A stretch of 39,614 nt of DNA from Spirogloea muscicola (taxonomy: Eukaryota > Streptophyta > Zygnematophyceae > Spirogloeales > Spirogloeaceae), in NCBI GenBank assembly GCA_009602725.1, contig WELB01000274.1:108909-148522 (forward strand). Direction: 5' to 3'. Of this stretch, positions 8,960-17,879 are shown in pieces. The notes under the pieces are model-generated. The model had not been told where the DNA came from. It saw only the letters and a program-made list of their open reading frames with translations, and did not search any database. The translations under genes were made by a program, and so were the position numbers. How positions within the stretch are numbered: the first letter of the stretch is position 1; each line of letters opens with the position of its first letter.

Positions 8960-11900
8960 CTATTGCCGTATCAAATGTTGAGTTTGTATGTCAGCATTCT
9001 GTCCTAGTGTCGAGTCGTGACAATCACCAAGTCCAAGCGATTGTCTCATTCGGACAATGTGTTGTGAGAATGTGGAGATTGGAGTTCCTAGAAAATGATC
9101 AGCCATGGTGCAGATGATCTTCTCCAAGGCTAGTCTTGCTCCCATGCTGCCTTCGAATCCTGCTTGTGACCAAGGATCTGTGTCCCACGGCACAGGTAGC
9201 TTATCTTCCTGCTGGAATCTGCACAGCCAGGTGATTATTGCAGCCAATAAGAAAAGTTTCTGTCCTTGAAATGCAGAGCCCCTTGCCTTGCCAGTGCCAT
9301 GATGACAGGCACGATTTTGGCATGGGCGTAGTGCTTGACTGAGCTCGTGAGCTGTTACTGTGGAGCTGATCTAGTGCCACTGTAGTGAAGCAAGGAATGT
9401 TCCCCTAGTTCCTTACGACTATATCACAACTTGTGGCACTTGCATTTCTTGCGGCTGGGTGTTTGTACCTCAAGGTTCGAGGAAGGGTGACGACGGTCAA
9501 CATCTGTCCCCTGTAGGAGTACCTGGCTAGTCTTGATCTTAGCAGGGACACTGCAGAGGCAAGGCCATATGCACAGCAGATGACAAATTATCTCAGAAGC
9601 ATTGTGGGGAAGGCAAGGCCCCACCAATCTTGTCTGTGTATCAGCTGGTCACAGTTCGCAAGTTTGATGGTGCGAGAAAAGAATGACAGGGTGCTAATCG
9701 CCTAACTTTGACCAAGCGTTGCAAGCAAACAAACTTCAGCCTGCACAGGGCTGCCCATGATGTTCACAGACAGTCGTGCTAGGGCGAAGCAACCAAGACA
9801 GCTACCATGCTTACATTCCAAAGGATGCGCATTACTTGCGATGAAGATTGTAGTTGCACCCAAGGCCTGTATTTCCTGTCGTCAACAATCAAAATGTTTC
9901 TTCAAGATTTTGAACGTGTCAAGACACAGGTGCTGTGCAGCAGAGTCGTGTGCAGACCCTTGCAATGAGCAATGAACAGTGGCAAGAAGCGATCATTGAC
10001 CAACCAGATTCAGAGACGCACATTTGGTCTATCCACGACCAATTTGCTGCTATTTCCACATGTACAGATGTCCTCAGCTGTACTTTGACTGCATACCTTG
10101 TTGATGAGGTCGGCAATCTCAGGAACTGAGCACCAGCACTTGGTCATGTCCCTTTGGGCGCACTTGTTCTGAAACCGGTAGTAGTCCCCTCGTCGAAAGT
10201 GTACAGCAACGTACTTGGCACCTGCCACCCATTAAGCACGCTGTAAGACCTTTTGTTGATTGCCTGGAAGTGCATCTGTTGATTGCCTGGAAGTGCAGTA
10301 CAAGGTTGCCAGTAATAGTTGATGGATTGCAAGCAAGATGGACCTTCTTGAGATGTATGCTGATATTTTCTGTTGCCATTGTCGTGGTTGCCCCTCGTCT
10401 TGGAAAACGGAGCAGCCTACAGTAGAGCAAAGTCCTGCTGCAGACTTTCTAGTCCTCTCTACACCAGGCATCCTCACAGACGACGAGAACTTGCGGATCG
10501 GAACCACATGTGAGATGTCGTGATGTTACGTACCCAAAATTGCTCTCACAAATCCTTCGGCTGTAGAGACGATGGCCTTGTGCGGCCGCATCGGTAGCAT
10601 GCATGAGCGACGGAAGGGCCCATACGGCCGCACGTTGTACACTTCATCCTTGAAGCGCCACGTGTATAGGTCTCCAAGACACAGCAGTTGAGCTGTCGAA
10701 TCATCAAAGATGGTTGTGAACTCAAAGGTAGTCATGCGTAATTTGGCTTGGACGGTCTTGCTGCCGCCGCTTGGCCAATGAAGATCTGAACGGCCTTCTG
10801 CAATCGAAGGTAGGCGTGTGCAGTCGTGATTGTTGTTCTGTTCTGCACCAAAGACCACATCATAAGTGTGACACATCAAGTTTGCCTCAATCATCATCCT
10901 TCGCGAGCCGTGAGCTGCTGGAATGAAAGGGCCTCAGAGGCCACTGGCAAAGGCTCGTCAAGGCATCCTTCACATCCCAGGTTCTTGACTACGAAGCTGA
11001 GGAGTCACTGTTCGGTGCCCGCTCATGAGCCAAGCATGCAGAAACTCGGCCACAAACTGCTAAGCTATTGTAATGTCTCAGAAGGACACATGTGCTGTGC
11101 AGCTAGACTTTGTTATAAAAAGTTGTTGAGGACGTTGAGGACGAGTTGAGGACGTTGTCCAGCCTTACTTTGACACATGTCACTTCGTGAATCGTAACCG
11201 TGCCATTTGGCTCTGGATGGCGAGCCTTGTACTGATCCAGGCTGATCACAGTGTTGTTGCCGAAGCACGCCTCACTATGCCGCACATCCCAATAGAGCCC
11301 CCAATCCCAGTTGTACCTCTTGTTGAATCTCCCGCCGACCATGATAGCCTTCCTGCACAACCACGAAACAGAGGCTAAACAAGAGGTTGACGCCCAGAAC
11401 AGGTCCTAGCCTGTCGCTTCAAGCCAGGCTTGCCGACAGAGTCCTGCGCATCTCAGGCCAACTAATAAGGTCTGAGCAGGAAGCCCTAGCACCAGTGTGA
11501 TAAAACCTATTTCCATAATGCTGTCGGTAGCTTGATATACACGAGTAGCAACTTGTTGAGATCATAAAGTGATTATGAGTACGGCACTAGAAAGCAGCAT
11601 CACCTGTCCACGACCAGGGTGCGGTTCAGGACACCGGCGACGATCAGCTGGCTCTCCATACAGTCCATCTGGTTGCTGACTTCGCCATAGTAGCATGTGG
11701 CCAGCAAGTACCTTCCAGGCTTTGAGACCGGCGGGTGGAGGATGTCAGACAAATCAGGCCCTCATCTCATCGTGCATGAGAGCGATGAGAGACATCAGGA
11801 CATCATGTTCGAGTCCGACCAGCATCAAGCAGCACCAATGCAGAGGGACCTTGAGCGGGACGGCAGGGCTGCTGTGCATGCAGCGAGCCTATCGACCAGA

Positions 11901-12619
11901 GAAGACCGTTCCGGGTGGCCAGCCATCAGCACGAGCTGACTTAACGCCTCGAGTGCTGCAGCATACGCCCAACTCGAGCATCTCCAGGGTATCGCACATC
12001 CAATATGCAGTTTATTCCTCCTATCGTCAAGCACCTTACCAGGGGGACCCAAGGAACCTCCTCCTCGGGCTGCAGGTGCCGGCGGGGGTGCCCCCTTGGC
12101 GCGGCTTCCCAGGGGCAGTCCTTGTACTCAATACCGGAGTCGACGGCAGCCATTCTCCTCCGGGCGAGGTGCTCCAGGGGCCCATCGGAGCGGTACGGCA
12201 CTACTGCAGAAGAGTCCGCCTTGACTCCTCCACGCATTGACCCCCCGGTAGGAAGCGAGCCACTGCAAAAGCCGGTCAGACAGCATGTTATTCGTGAGGC
12301 CAGCTGTCTTTCCTCGGACGAGACGACAGCAGATGATAGTCCTCGGCCTCCGTCGTGGCGGAGGCCGAGGACTTTGGCCAGAGCCGAGTACACGAGGCTG
12401 CGGTCACCGGCAGAGTCCCCGTGCGCTCTGGAAGACTCGGACTCGGCAACCGAGACTCGGCGGCCGCTCGGCGCGGGTGCAACGGGCTACCCGCGGCGGC
12501 GGCCTGCGGCAGAGCTGGCCGCCGGCGAGCTGGGCTGGGGCTCACCGCAGCACCAGCCCGAGCGTTCCGGCGGCGGTGGCGACGGCGGCCAGGAGCAGCG
12601 CCAGTGCCAGCGTCGCCAT
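8960..12619 (-). CDS. Putative GDP-fucose protein O-fucosyltransferase family protein (copy A, spliced)
   Basis: Predicted to transfer fucose from GDP-fucose in the secretory pathway. Core exons on the minus strand: 11,760-11,604, 11,352-11,169, 10,837-10,534, 10,221-10,097, 9,875-9,815, about 9,503-9,469, 9,211-8,960 (TAG). GT-AG phases are consistent and give 371 codons. Family motifs in order: NQ..CMESQLIVAGVLNRTLVVD; NWDWGLYWD; AKYVAVHFRRGDYYR (donor-binding type motif); TTIFIASNAHPLE; and LALEKIICTMADHFLGTPIS followed by TFSQHIVRMR. An upstream exon, 12,619-12,546, starts with ATG and encodes a hydrophobic stretch (MATLALALLLAAVATAA) ending at a GTGAGC donor, which would make a signal-anchor. 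A further exon ending at 12,040 (GTAAGG donor) is likely, but its start and frame are unresolved. The short exon near 9,469-9,510 has two possible acceptors. The 5' end may run into the sequence gap. Acceptor substrate unknown. Confidence 0.8.
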
Positions 12620-12648
12620 GCTCCCGCCGCCGGAGGACCCGCCGGCGA

Positions 12649-12681
<33 letters not shown>

Positions 12682-12689
12682 GCTCGAGT
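12560..12689 (-). repeat. GGC/GCC trinucleotide-rich tract at gap edge
   Basis: About ten consecutive GCC/GCG codons (poly-Ala on the minus strand) just upstream of the putative first ATG of copy A, ending at CTCGAG beside the gap. The arm B counterpart (17,866-17,911) has the same CTCGAG-GCC tract with an ambiguous base. Confidence 0.7.
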
Positions 12690-13031
12690 NNNNNNNNNNN
12701 NNNNNNNNNNNNNNNNNNNNNNNNNNNNNNNNNNNNNNNNNNNNNNNNNNNNNNNNNNNNNNNNNNNNNNNNNNNNNNNNNNNNNNNNNNNNNNNNNNNN
12801 NNNNNNNNNNNNNNNNNNNNNNNNNNNNNNNNNNNNNNNNNNNNNNNNNNNNNNNNNNNNNNNNNNNNNNNNNNNNNNNNNNNNNNNNNNNNNNNNNNNN
12901 NNNNNNNNNNNNNNNNNNNNNNNNNNNNNNNNNNNNNNNNNNNNNNNNNNNNNNNNNNNNNNNNNNNNNNNNNNNNNNNNNNNNNNNNNNNNNNNNNNNN
13001 NNNNNNNNNNNNNNNNNNNNNNNNNNNNNNN
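12690..13031. other. Assembly gap (342 N)
   Basis: Run of Ns between the poly-Ala tract and a non-LTR 3' end. Its true length is unknown. Frames reported across it have no support. Confidence 0.99.
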
Positions 13032-13250
13032 CTTTGCACCGCCGCGCTGGTCGCGCCCTTGCAGCAGCCTCTGGCTTGCGCAGCGGGGTTGCTCTTCCTC
13101 CCCTCAGCTCATCTGACTTCCTACTGCTGACACGGGGGTATTGAGGGCGCCCTGTCTGCCTAGCCTTTGGCTCCGTCATGAACACCTGTATGCATCTGGC
13201 TGGCATTTCACAGCCGATTCTTTCATATCAGCAGCCGCTTTCATTTTTTT
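13032..13250 (+). pseudogene. Non-LTR retrotransposon 3' end with CACCTGTATGC tail
   Basis: ORF terminus LHRRAGRALAAASG...LLTRGY-stop (ends 13,144), then GCGCCCTGTCTGCCTAGCC, ATGAACACCTGTATGC and a CTGGCTGGCATTTCACAGCC stem. About 195 bp are nearly identical to the reverse complement of 25,550-25,745. There is no counterpart at the mirrored position of arm B, so it inserted after the duplication or was lost from B. Confidence 0.7.
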
Positions 13251-13540
13251 CCCCCAGCAAGCTTGCTCGGAGTGAGCCGCAAGCCTCGGAAGATTCCCCC
13301 CGTGACACGTGTCCAGCCGCGGGAGCTCCCTTCCCGCCCGGCGCGGTGGCCCGCGCCCCCGCGCTCCGCGGAGCCCGCAACGTCAAGAGACGTTTCCATG
13401 AGTTACCGTCGCAACGTGAGGGCGCGTCACCGCTCACTGGTGCCTGGTGGTGACGGCGGCCGCCGGCCTGGCCCGCTAGCTCGCGCACGTCCCAGCATTC
13501 TCACATCTTTGCCGTCGGGTCGCTTGCTCAGATTCACAGG

Positions 13541-13925
13541 ATGCGCCTTGCAGTATCTCTGCAGCCGTCCTTAGCATATGCCGTCCACGTTGTGCAGGCC
13601 ACGCCTTCGCTGCTTCTTCTGAGTTCCGTCAGGGCGACGCAATTGCCGCTCTCTATATGCACTTGGGGACTCGCGGTTGTTGAGTGCCTCTTGCTGACGT
13701 CTGCTGTCTCATTCCGGCCCTTTCCGGCCTTGTACACTCCTTTGGGCTGGCCTCTCCCAGCTAATGCACATAGAGAAATAGCTGTTCTTACATGCTTGGT
13801 TGCTCCGACTGAGCTCGTTTCCCGCCCATTCAACCTGAATGCGCAGTGTGATGGGCGTGGCTGCACATCCCGAAGGGAAAGGCGGCTCTTACAGGGGGAG
13901 CGAGGGCTGTTAAAGCCCAGCTCAC
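13541..13925 (+). pseudogene. Old non-LTR 3' end shared by both arms
   Basis: Begins ATGCGCCTTGCAGTATCTCT and continues LQPSLAYAVHV, the start of the family C-terminus. It has a TTTGGGCTGGCCTCTCCCAG hairpin at 13,740-13,760 and an antisense hairpin at 13,893-13,925. The mirrored copy lies at about 16,440-16,850, so this insertion predates the inverted duplication. Confidence 0.55.
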
Positions 13926-14609
13926 AAAACATTGGTTGAACAACAATCAAATGACCAATTAACCAATCTTGAAAGTGCTAGAGCCCTTCCAAAGAATGGC
14001 GATGGCTGTAAGCAGCCAGCGCGAGGTGAAGTTCTCTTACCTCAAAGCGCCGGCACTACAAATTTGGCAACGGCAGTGGGGGTGCCGGCGGGGTAGTGGG
14101 AGTTAAAGCCCAAGCCGAGCAGCTCTCGGCCTTCACTGTGATTCTCAAGCCCTGGCTCAAGCCCTGGCCAGATTATAGCATTAGCGCTCGACTTTGCCCT
14201 CGCAATACAGTTCTAGCACTGCCACATCGTTGGCTCTCATGTAGTAGACCTGCCCAAGCCCGCTATCCGACCTTCCCACATGCGTAACGCGCACATCGGT
14301 GCTGGTGGCAAGAGTACTGTCCACGGCGATGCCGGCTTACGTTTTCTAGGAAGGGTAGCGGGGTTGGGGCAGGTCTGCCAAATTAATGCTCCAGTCAATT
14401 GAATTTTGCCATACAAAGCACGGACATTGACTATCACGAGATTCAAGAAGGAGACCGCTGAAGCAAGAGTGAAGTACAACAGCGGTCAACACAGCGGCGA
14501 ACAAAGAACAAACGTGAGAGACAACAGACTAAGCTGAGAGAGAATGCATAACCAAAGACCCAAAAATCAGAAGTCATACTCTCAAAATGAAGTTTCAGAT
14601 ATTATCCGA

Positions 14610-14775
14610 GCCTGGCTGGCTGGGAGCCGGGGCAGGCCTTGTAGGGGCGAGCCCCGGGGCAGGAGCCCCAGAGGCCGCCCTGCAAGGCCCGCCATAGCCG
14701 GCTTGCCCGCCATAGCCAGCATGCCCAGCGCATGGCATGCTGCCGGGCCGTGCCGCAGCCGGCACGTGCCCCTCT
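14610..14775. repeat. GC-rich palindrome cluster
   Basis: Successive imperfect palindromes: GGGGCGAGCCCCGGGGCAGG with AGCCCC, CCGCCATAGCCGGC, CATGCCCAGCGCATGGCATG and GCCGGCACGTGCC. Same class as 3,690-3,960. Confidence 0.5.
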
Positions 14776-15089
14776 AACTGTCTGCTAAGCTAGCCCGTCG
14801 TCTCTACCGTGAAGTCTAGCTAACAGACGATCAGGCTCACTGTCTGCACTAAGTGTCGGTATCCGTCACAGGTGGACCTTTCCAGCCACCGCCTTCACGG
14901 AAGAAGCTCTCATCTAAGTGCAGCCTCCTTCGTGATGGTCAGATGGTGGGATGGTCGAAGCTCGTGTGGCAATTTGAAGGCATATTGACTTGCAGTGGTA
15001 GATTAAGCCGACTCGACTTGAATTTGCCGAAGAGATACGGCAAAGCCAAGCTTACGGGACTTGAAGGTGATGACTGTGGAATGATATGG

Positions 15090-15430
15090 TGGATCAGAAG
15101 TTTGGGCTGGGGAATCGATCTATCAGTCGCTAGCACGGTGAAATAGCGTATAGGCTGGGTAATCTGACTTAGCCTAGTGAGCCGTGGGAGCCACCCTGTA
15201 TAAGGGATGCCCCAGAGACGGGCGATCACGTTGCTCTGGTGCGCCGCAGCTATGGCTGCCTGCCACCAGGGGTGCGGCTTGTGTGCGGCCAGGCGGGGCT
15301 GTGCTAGTCCGGCCTCTGTGTGCCGCCAGGCGGAGCCTGTGCTAGTCCGGCCTCCTAGTGCCGCCAGGCAGAGCTTGTGCTACTGTGGCCTTGTGTGCTA
15401 CCAGATTGATATCTGTGTGTCCCCATGAGC
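15090..15430 (+). repeat. TAGCCTAGTGAGCCGTGGGAG repeat family (copy 2, near palindrome axis)
   Basis: GGCTGGGTAATCTGACTTAG followed by CCTAGTGAGCCGTGGGAGCC, then three tandem units of about 35 bp containing GCCGCCAGGCGGAGCCTGTG and CTAGTCCGGCC. The arm copies hold only one such unit. Confidence 0.65.
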
Positions 15431-15805
15431 GGATCTGCGTCTGTACTACCGAGACGAGGACGGTCTGCTGGTACCTGTTAAGTTCGAACCGTACATTTAT
15501 CCGTCGGATTTGTGGATTCCTTTTTCCGCAAATAAAGAAACGTCATCTTAGTAGGGGTATTGTGAAAGTTGTTCAGGACGAAAAAGTGGAGCAGAAATTG
15601 CTAAAACAGAGTGTGAAACATATGAAGAGACCTCCTTGTATATGTTTTCATCAAGTCCAAAGAAGGGAAGATGCACGATGGAGGAAGAAAGGGCTCGCCC
15701 ATTGAGGATGGAGGACTCGGATGGAGAGGTGAGAGGAGCGGAGACGGTTGATCACAAAAGACGGGAGCAGGAGCAGTAAGGTCAAGCAAACTTTCAGTGA
15801 CCAAA

Positions 15806-16030
15806 GAAGAAGGGCTCGCCCATTAAGGATAGGGGCTGGAGAAAGCCAGCCCAAAACGAGTGAACAAAGGACGAGAAGGGGCCAGGGGAAGCACTAAGAA
15901 AAACAAGCACAATAAAACACTAAGCCGCTACGAAGCACTCAGTAACCCCTGCTAAGCAGCCTCAGGTCAGAGAGACTGGGTTCCTGGAAACGGGTCCCCT
16001 GCCCAGAGCCAGAGGCAGCACCAAACCCCC
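15806..16030 (-). pseudogene. Non-LTR 3' end, LSRGY-type terminus
   Basis: Tail GAAGAAGGGCTCGCCCATTA, stem AGGGGCTGGAGAAAGCCAGC, then GGGGCCAGGGGAAGCACTAA. CACTCAGTAACCCCTGCTAA is the antisense of the ORF end LLSRGY-stop. The sequence continues into GGTCCCCTGCCCAGAGCCAG, matching 17,340-17,405. Confidence 0.65.
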
Positions 16031-17162
16031 CCCGGCCAAGCACTACGTGGACCACCAATGGAGCAGAGCTGCCAGCCATGCGCAACGACCGACATAAGCA
16101 CCAGGCTCCGCACAAACAGGAACCCTAGTCCGTGGCTCGAGGAATCGCGGCTAGGTAGAGCCAACGCTGGACTCCTCGCCTCGGGACCTCGTTTAGTCCT
16201 TTTTGGACTGTCGCCACTCGTCCAGGCAGTACTTGCCTAAATGTGTAGATTTAGCACCTTCCGGCCCTTATGAACCCTTTCCATAATTTTCGGGCTGGCT
16301 TTTAACAGCCCTAGCCCCCTTTTGAAGAGCACTTTTTACCGCGCTGGCTGCTTACAGCCTTCGCCATACTCTGGAAGGGCTCTAGCACTTTCAAGATTGG
16401 TTGGTTGCTTGTTTGGTTGTTGTTCAATCTTTTGGTGAGCTGGACTTTAACAGCCCTCGCTCCCCGTGTAAGAGCCGCCTTTCCATTCGGGATGTGCGGC
16501 CACGCCCATCACATTGCGCTATCAGGTTGATTGGGCGGCAAACGAGCTGTCGGAGCAACCAAGCATGTAAGAACAGCTATTTCTATTTACGGCAATGGCT
16601 GTGAGAGGCCAGCCCAAAGGAACGTACAAGGTCTGAAAAGGCCGGGATTTGAGAGGTTACTAGTCTTAAAAGACGTCAGTATAGAGGCGCTCAATCACCG
16701 CGAGTCAGCAAGTGCATATCAGAACAACAAGAGGTCGGAAATGCGTCGCCCTGGCGGAACGCGGAGGCAGCAGCAAAGGCGCGGCCGGCACAAAGTGGAC
16801 GGCATATGCTAAGAACGGCTGCTGCAGAGATATCGCAAGGCGCATCCTGTGATTCTGAGCAAGCGACCCGACGGCAAAGATGTGAGAAGGCAGCAGCGAG
16901 AGCTGGGACGTGCGCGAGCTAGCGGGCCAGGCCGGCCGCCGTTACCACCAGCACCAGTGATCGGTGACGGGGCCCTCACGTTGCGACGGTGACCCAAGGA
17001 AGGTCTCTTGACGTTGCCCGGCTCCGCGGACCGCGGCCTGCGGGCGCGGGCCGCCCGCCCGCAGGCTAGATGGGCCTTCCGCGGCTGGACACGTGTCCCG
17101 AGTGGGGATCTTTCCGGGGCTTGCTGCTCACTCCGAGCTCGCTTGCGCGGGGCAGCCAGGCG

Positions 17163-17420
17163 CCATACAAGAAGAAGGGCTCGCCCATTGAGAATATGGG
17201 CTGGAACAGCCAGCCCAAAAAAAGAATGAACAGAGTACAAGAAGAGGGGGGGGAAGCCAGGCGAAGCCCTAAGGCGAAGCAGCAGAAATGACAAGCACAC
17301 AAGAAAAAACAAAGCAGCTACTAACCACTCAGTAACCCCTGCTAAGCAGGCGCAGGTCGGAGAGGCTATGCTCCTGGAAGTATGTCCCCTGGCCAGAGCC
17401 AGAGAACGGCTCCCCGAAGG
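17163..17420 (-). pseudogene. Non-LTR 3' end private to arm B
   Basis: AAGAAGAAGGGCTCGCCCAT tail, hairpin GGGCTGGAACAGCCAGCCC, UTR, and antisense ORF end (CAGTAACCCCTGCTAAGCAG = LLSRGY-stop, preceded by SPTCACLAG-type sequence in another frame). Absent from the mirrored part of arm A, so it is likely younger than the duplication. Confidence 0.65.
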
Positions 17421-17429
17421 AAGATCTCG

Positions 17430-17565
17430 TGTTTGAAGCAAACGAAGGCCAAATGGCCAAGTACAACGGCAAGCACATCTGAAGACCTACATAATCCTAC
17501 AACAGATTGACCCGCTCAGTAACCACGGGTCAATACATAAAGGTCGCTGATCGATGGCCCCCGAA
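17430..17565 (-). pseudogene. Diverged non-LTR 3' end (SDLYVLTRGY subfamily)
   Basis: Antisense of GACCTTTATGTATTGACCCG, then TGGTTACTGAG, i.e. DLYVLTRGY-stop. The ORF end forms a hairpin: TTGACCCG...CGGGTCAA. It is followed by the UTR GATGTGCTTGCC and GGCCATTTGGCC. Related to 7,430-7,720 and 32,385-32,600. Confidence 0.6.
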
Positions 17566-17610
17566 GGGGAAGGGGGCTGCTGAGCTCCACTTCCCCTGGC
17601 CCCATTTTCG

Positions 17611-17660
17611 TCCTTTGTTCAGTCTTCTATTGGGCTGGCTTTTTCCAGCCCCTATCCTCT
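17611..17660 (+). repeat. Tail hairpin
   Basis: TTGTTCAGTCTTCTATTGGG followed by CTGGCTTTTTCCAGCCCCTA and TCCTCTTCTAC. Same CTATCC-type tail as at 735-780. Confidence 0.65.
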
Positions 17661-17879
17661 TCTACTAGGGGGCCCCTCGGGAGCTGAGAATGCGTGTATA
17701 TTAAGAGATGGGGAGGCCATGTGTGGCCAAGTACAAAGGCAAGCACATTGGAAAGCTGAGGGGCCCAGGAGCCCGCAGCGGCGGCGAGGGGCAGCCCGGC
17801 GCCCCGGCAGGGCCCCGCGCCCCGCGGACCGAGGGCACCGAGCTCGGGAGGCTCCCCGCCGGCTCTCGAGCCCGCCGCC

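Larger units (their letters stand above)
7400..14025. repeat. Left arm (A) of a large imperfect inverted duplication
   Basis: The reverse complement of this arm is found in order at about 16,335-22,920. Landmarks: GTGCTAGAGCCCTTCCAAAG (13,976-13,995 versus 16,376-16,395), the GCCGTCGGGTCGCTTGCTCA block (13,511 versus 16,875), seven core exons of equal length, the GCAGCCACGAGG block (8,469 versus 21,760), TTTGAGTGGACCTTTCC (7,889 versus 22,470) and CTTCTGGCCGTTCCTGCCGG (7,705 versus 22,755). Coordinate sums stay near 30,360-30,484. Differences are mostly private retro-insertions and the sequence gap. Confidence 0.9.
14026..16334. other. Spacer of the inverted duplication
   Basis: Not repeated in either arm as a whole. 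It holds a GC palindrome cluster (14,610-14,775), a TAGCCTAGTGAGCC repeat copy (15,090-15,430) and two minus-strand non-LTR tails (15,685-15,720, 15,806-16,030). The plus frame at 14,853-15,146 has no recognised domain. I see no gene here. Confidence 0.6.

Noticed and set aside
10097-10430. In-frame TAA upstream of the RRGD motif in copy A as a nonsense mutation
   Set aside because: The TAA lies upstream of a shared acceptor (GGTGGCAG). Splicing there keeps phase with the previous exon, so the stop is intronic. A 23-bp tandem duplication nearby is also intronic.
11187-11378. Plus-strand frame NRAIWLWMASLVLIQADH... and its mirror at 19,076-19,360 as genes
   Set aside because: Exact antisense of the second core exon of the fucosyltransferase in both arms. 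It is open only as a shadow of the real exon.
12005-13144. Long frames crossing 12.0-13.2 kb on both strands
   Set aside because: They cross 342 Ns and are antisense to the fucosyltransferase 5' exons or extend into a retroelement 3' end. The apparent length is produced by the gap.
14853-15146. 97-codon plus-strand frame in the spacer
   Set aside because: No recognised domain, splice sites or second copy. Its end overlaps the TAGCCTAGTGAGCC repeat family.
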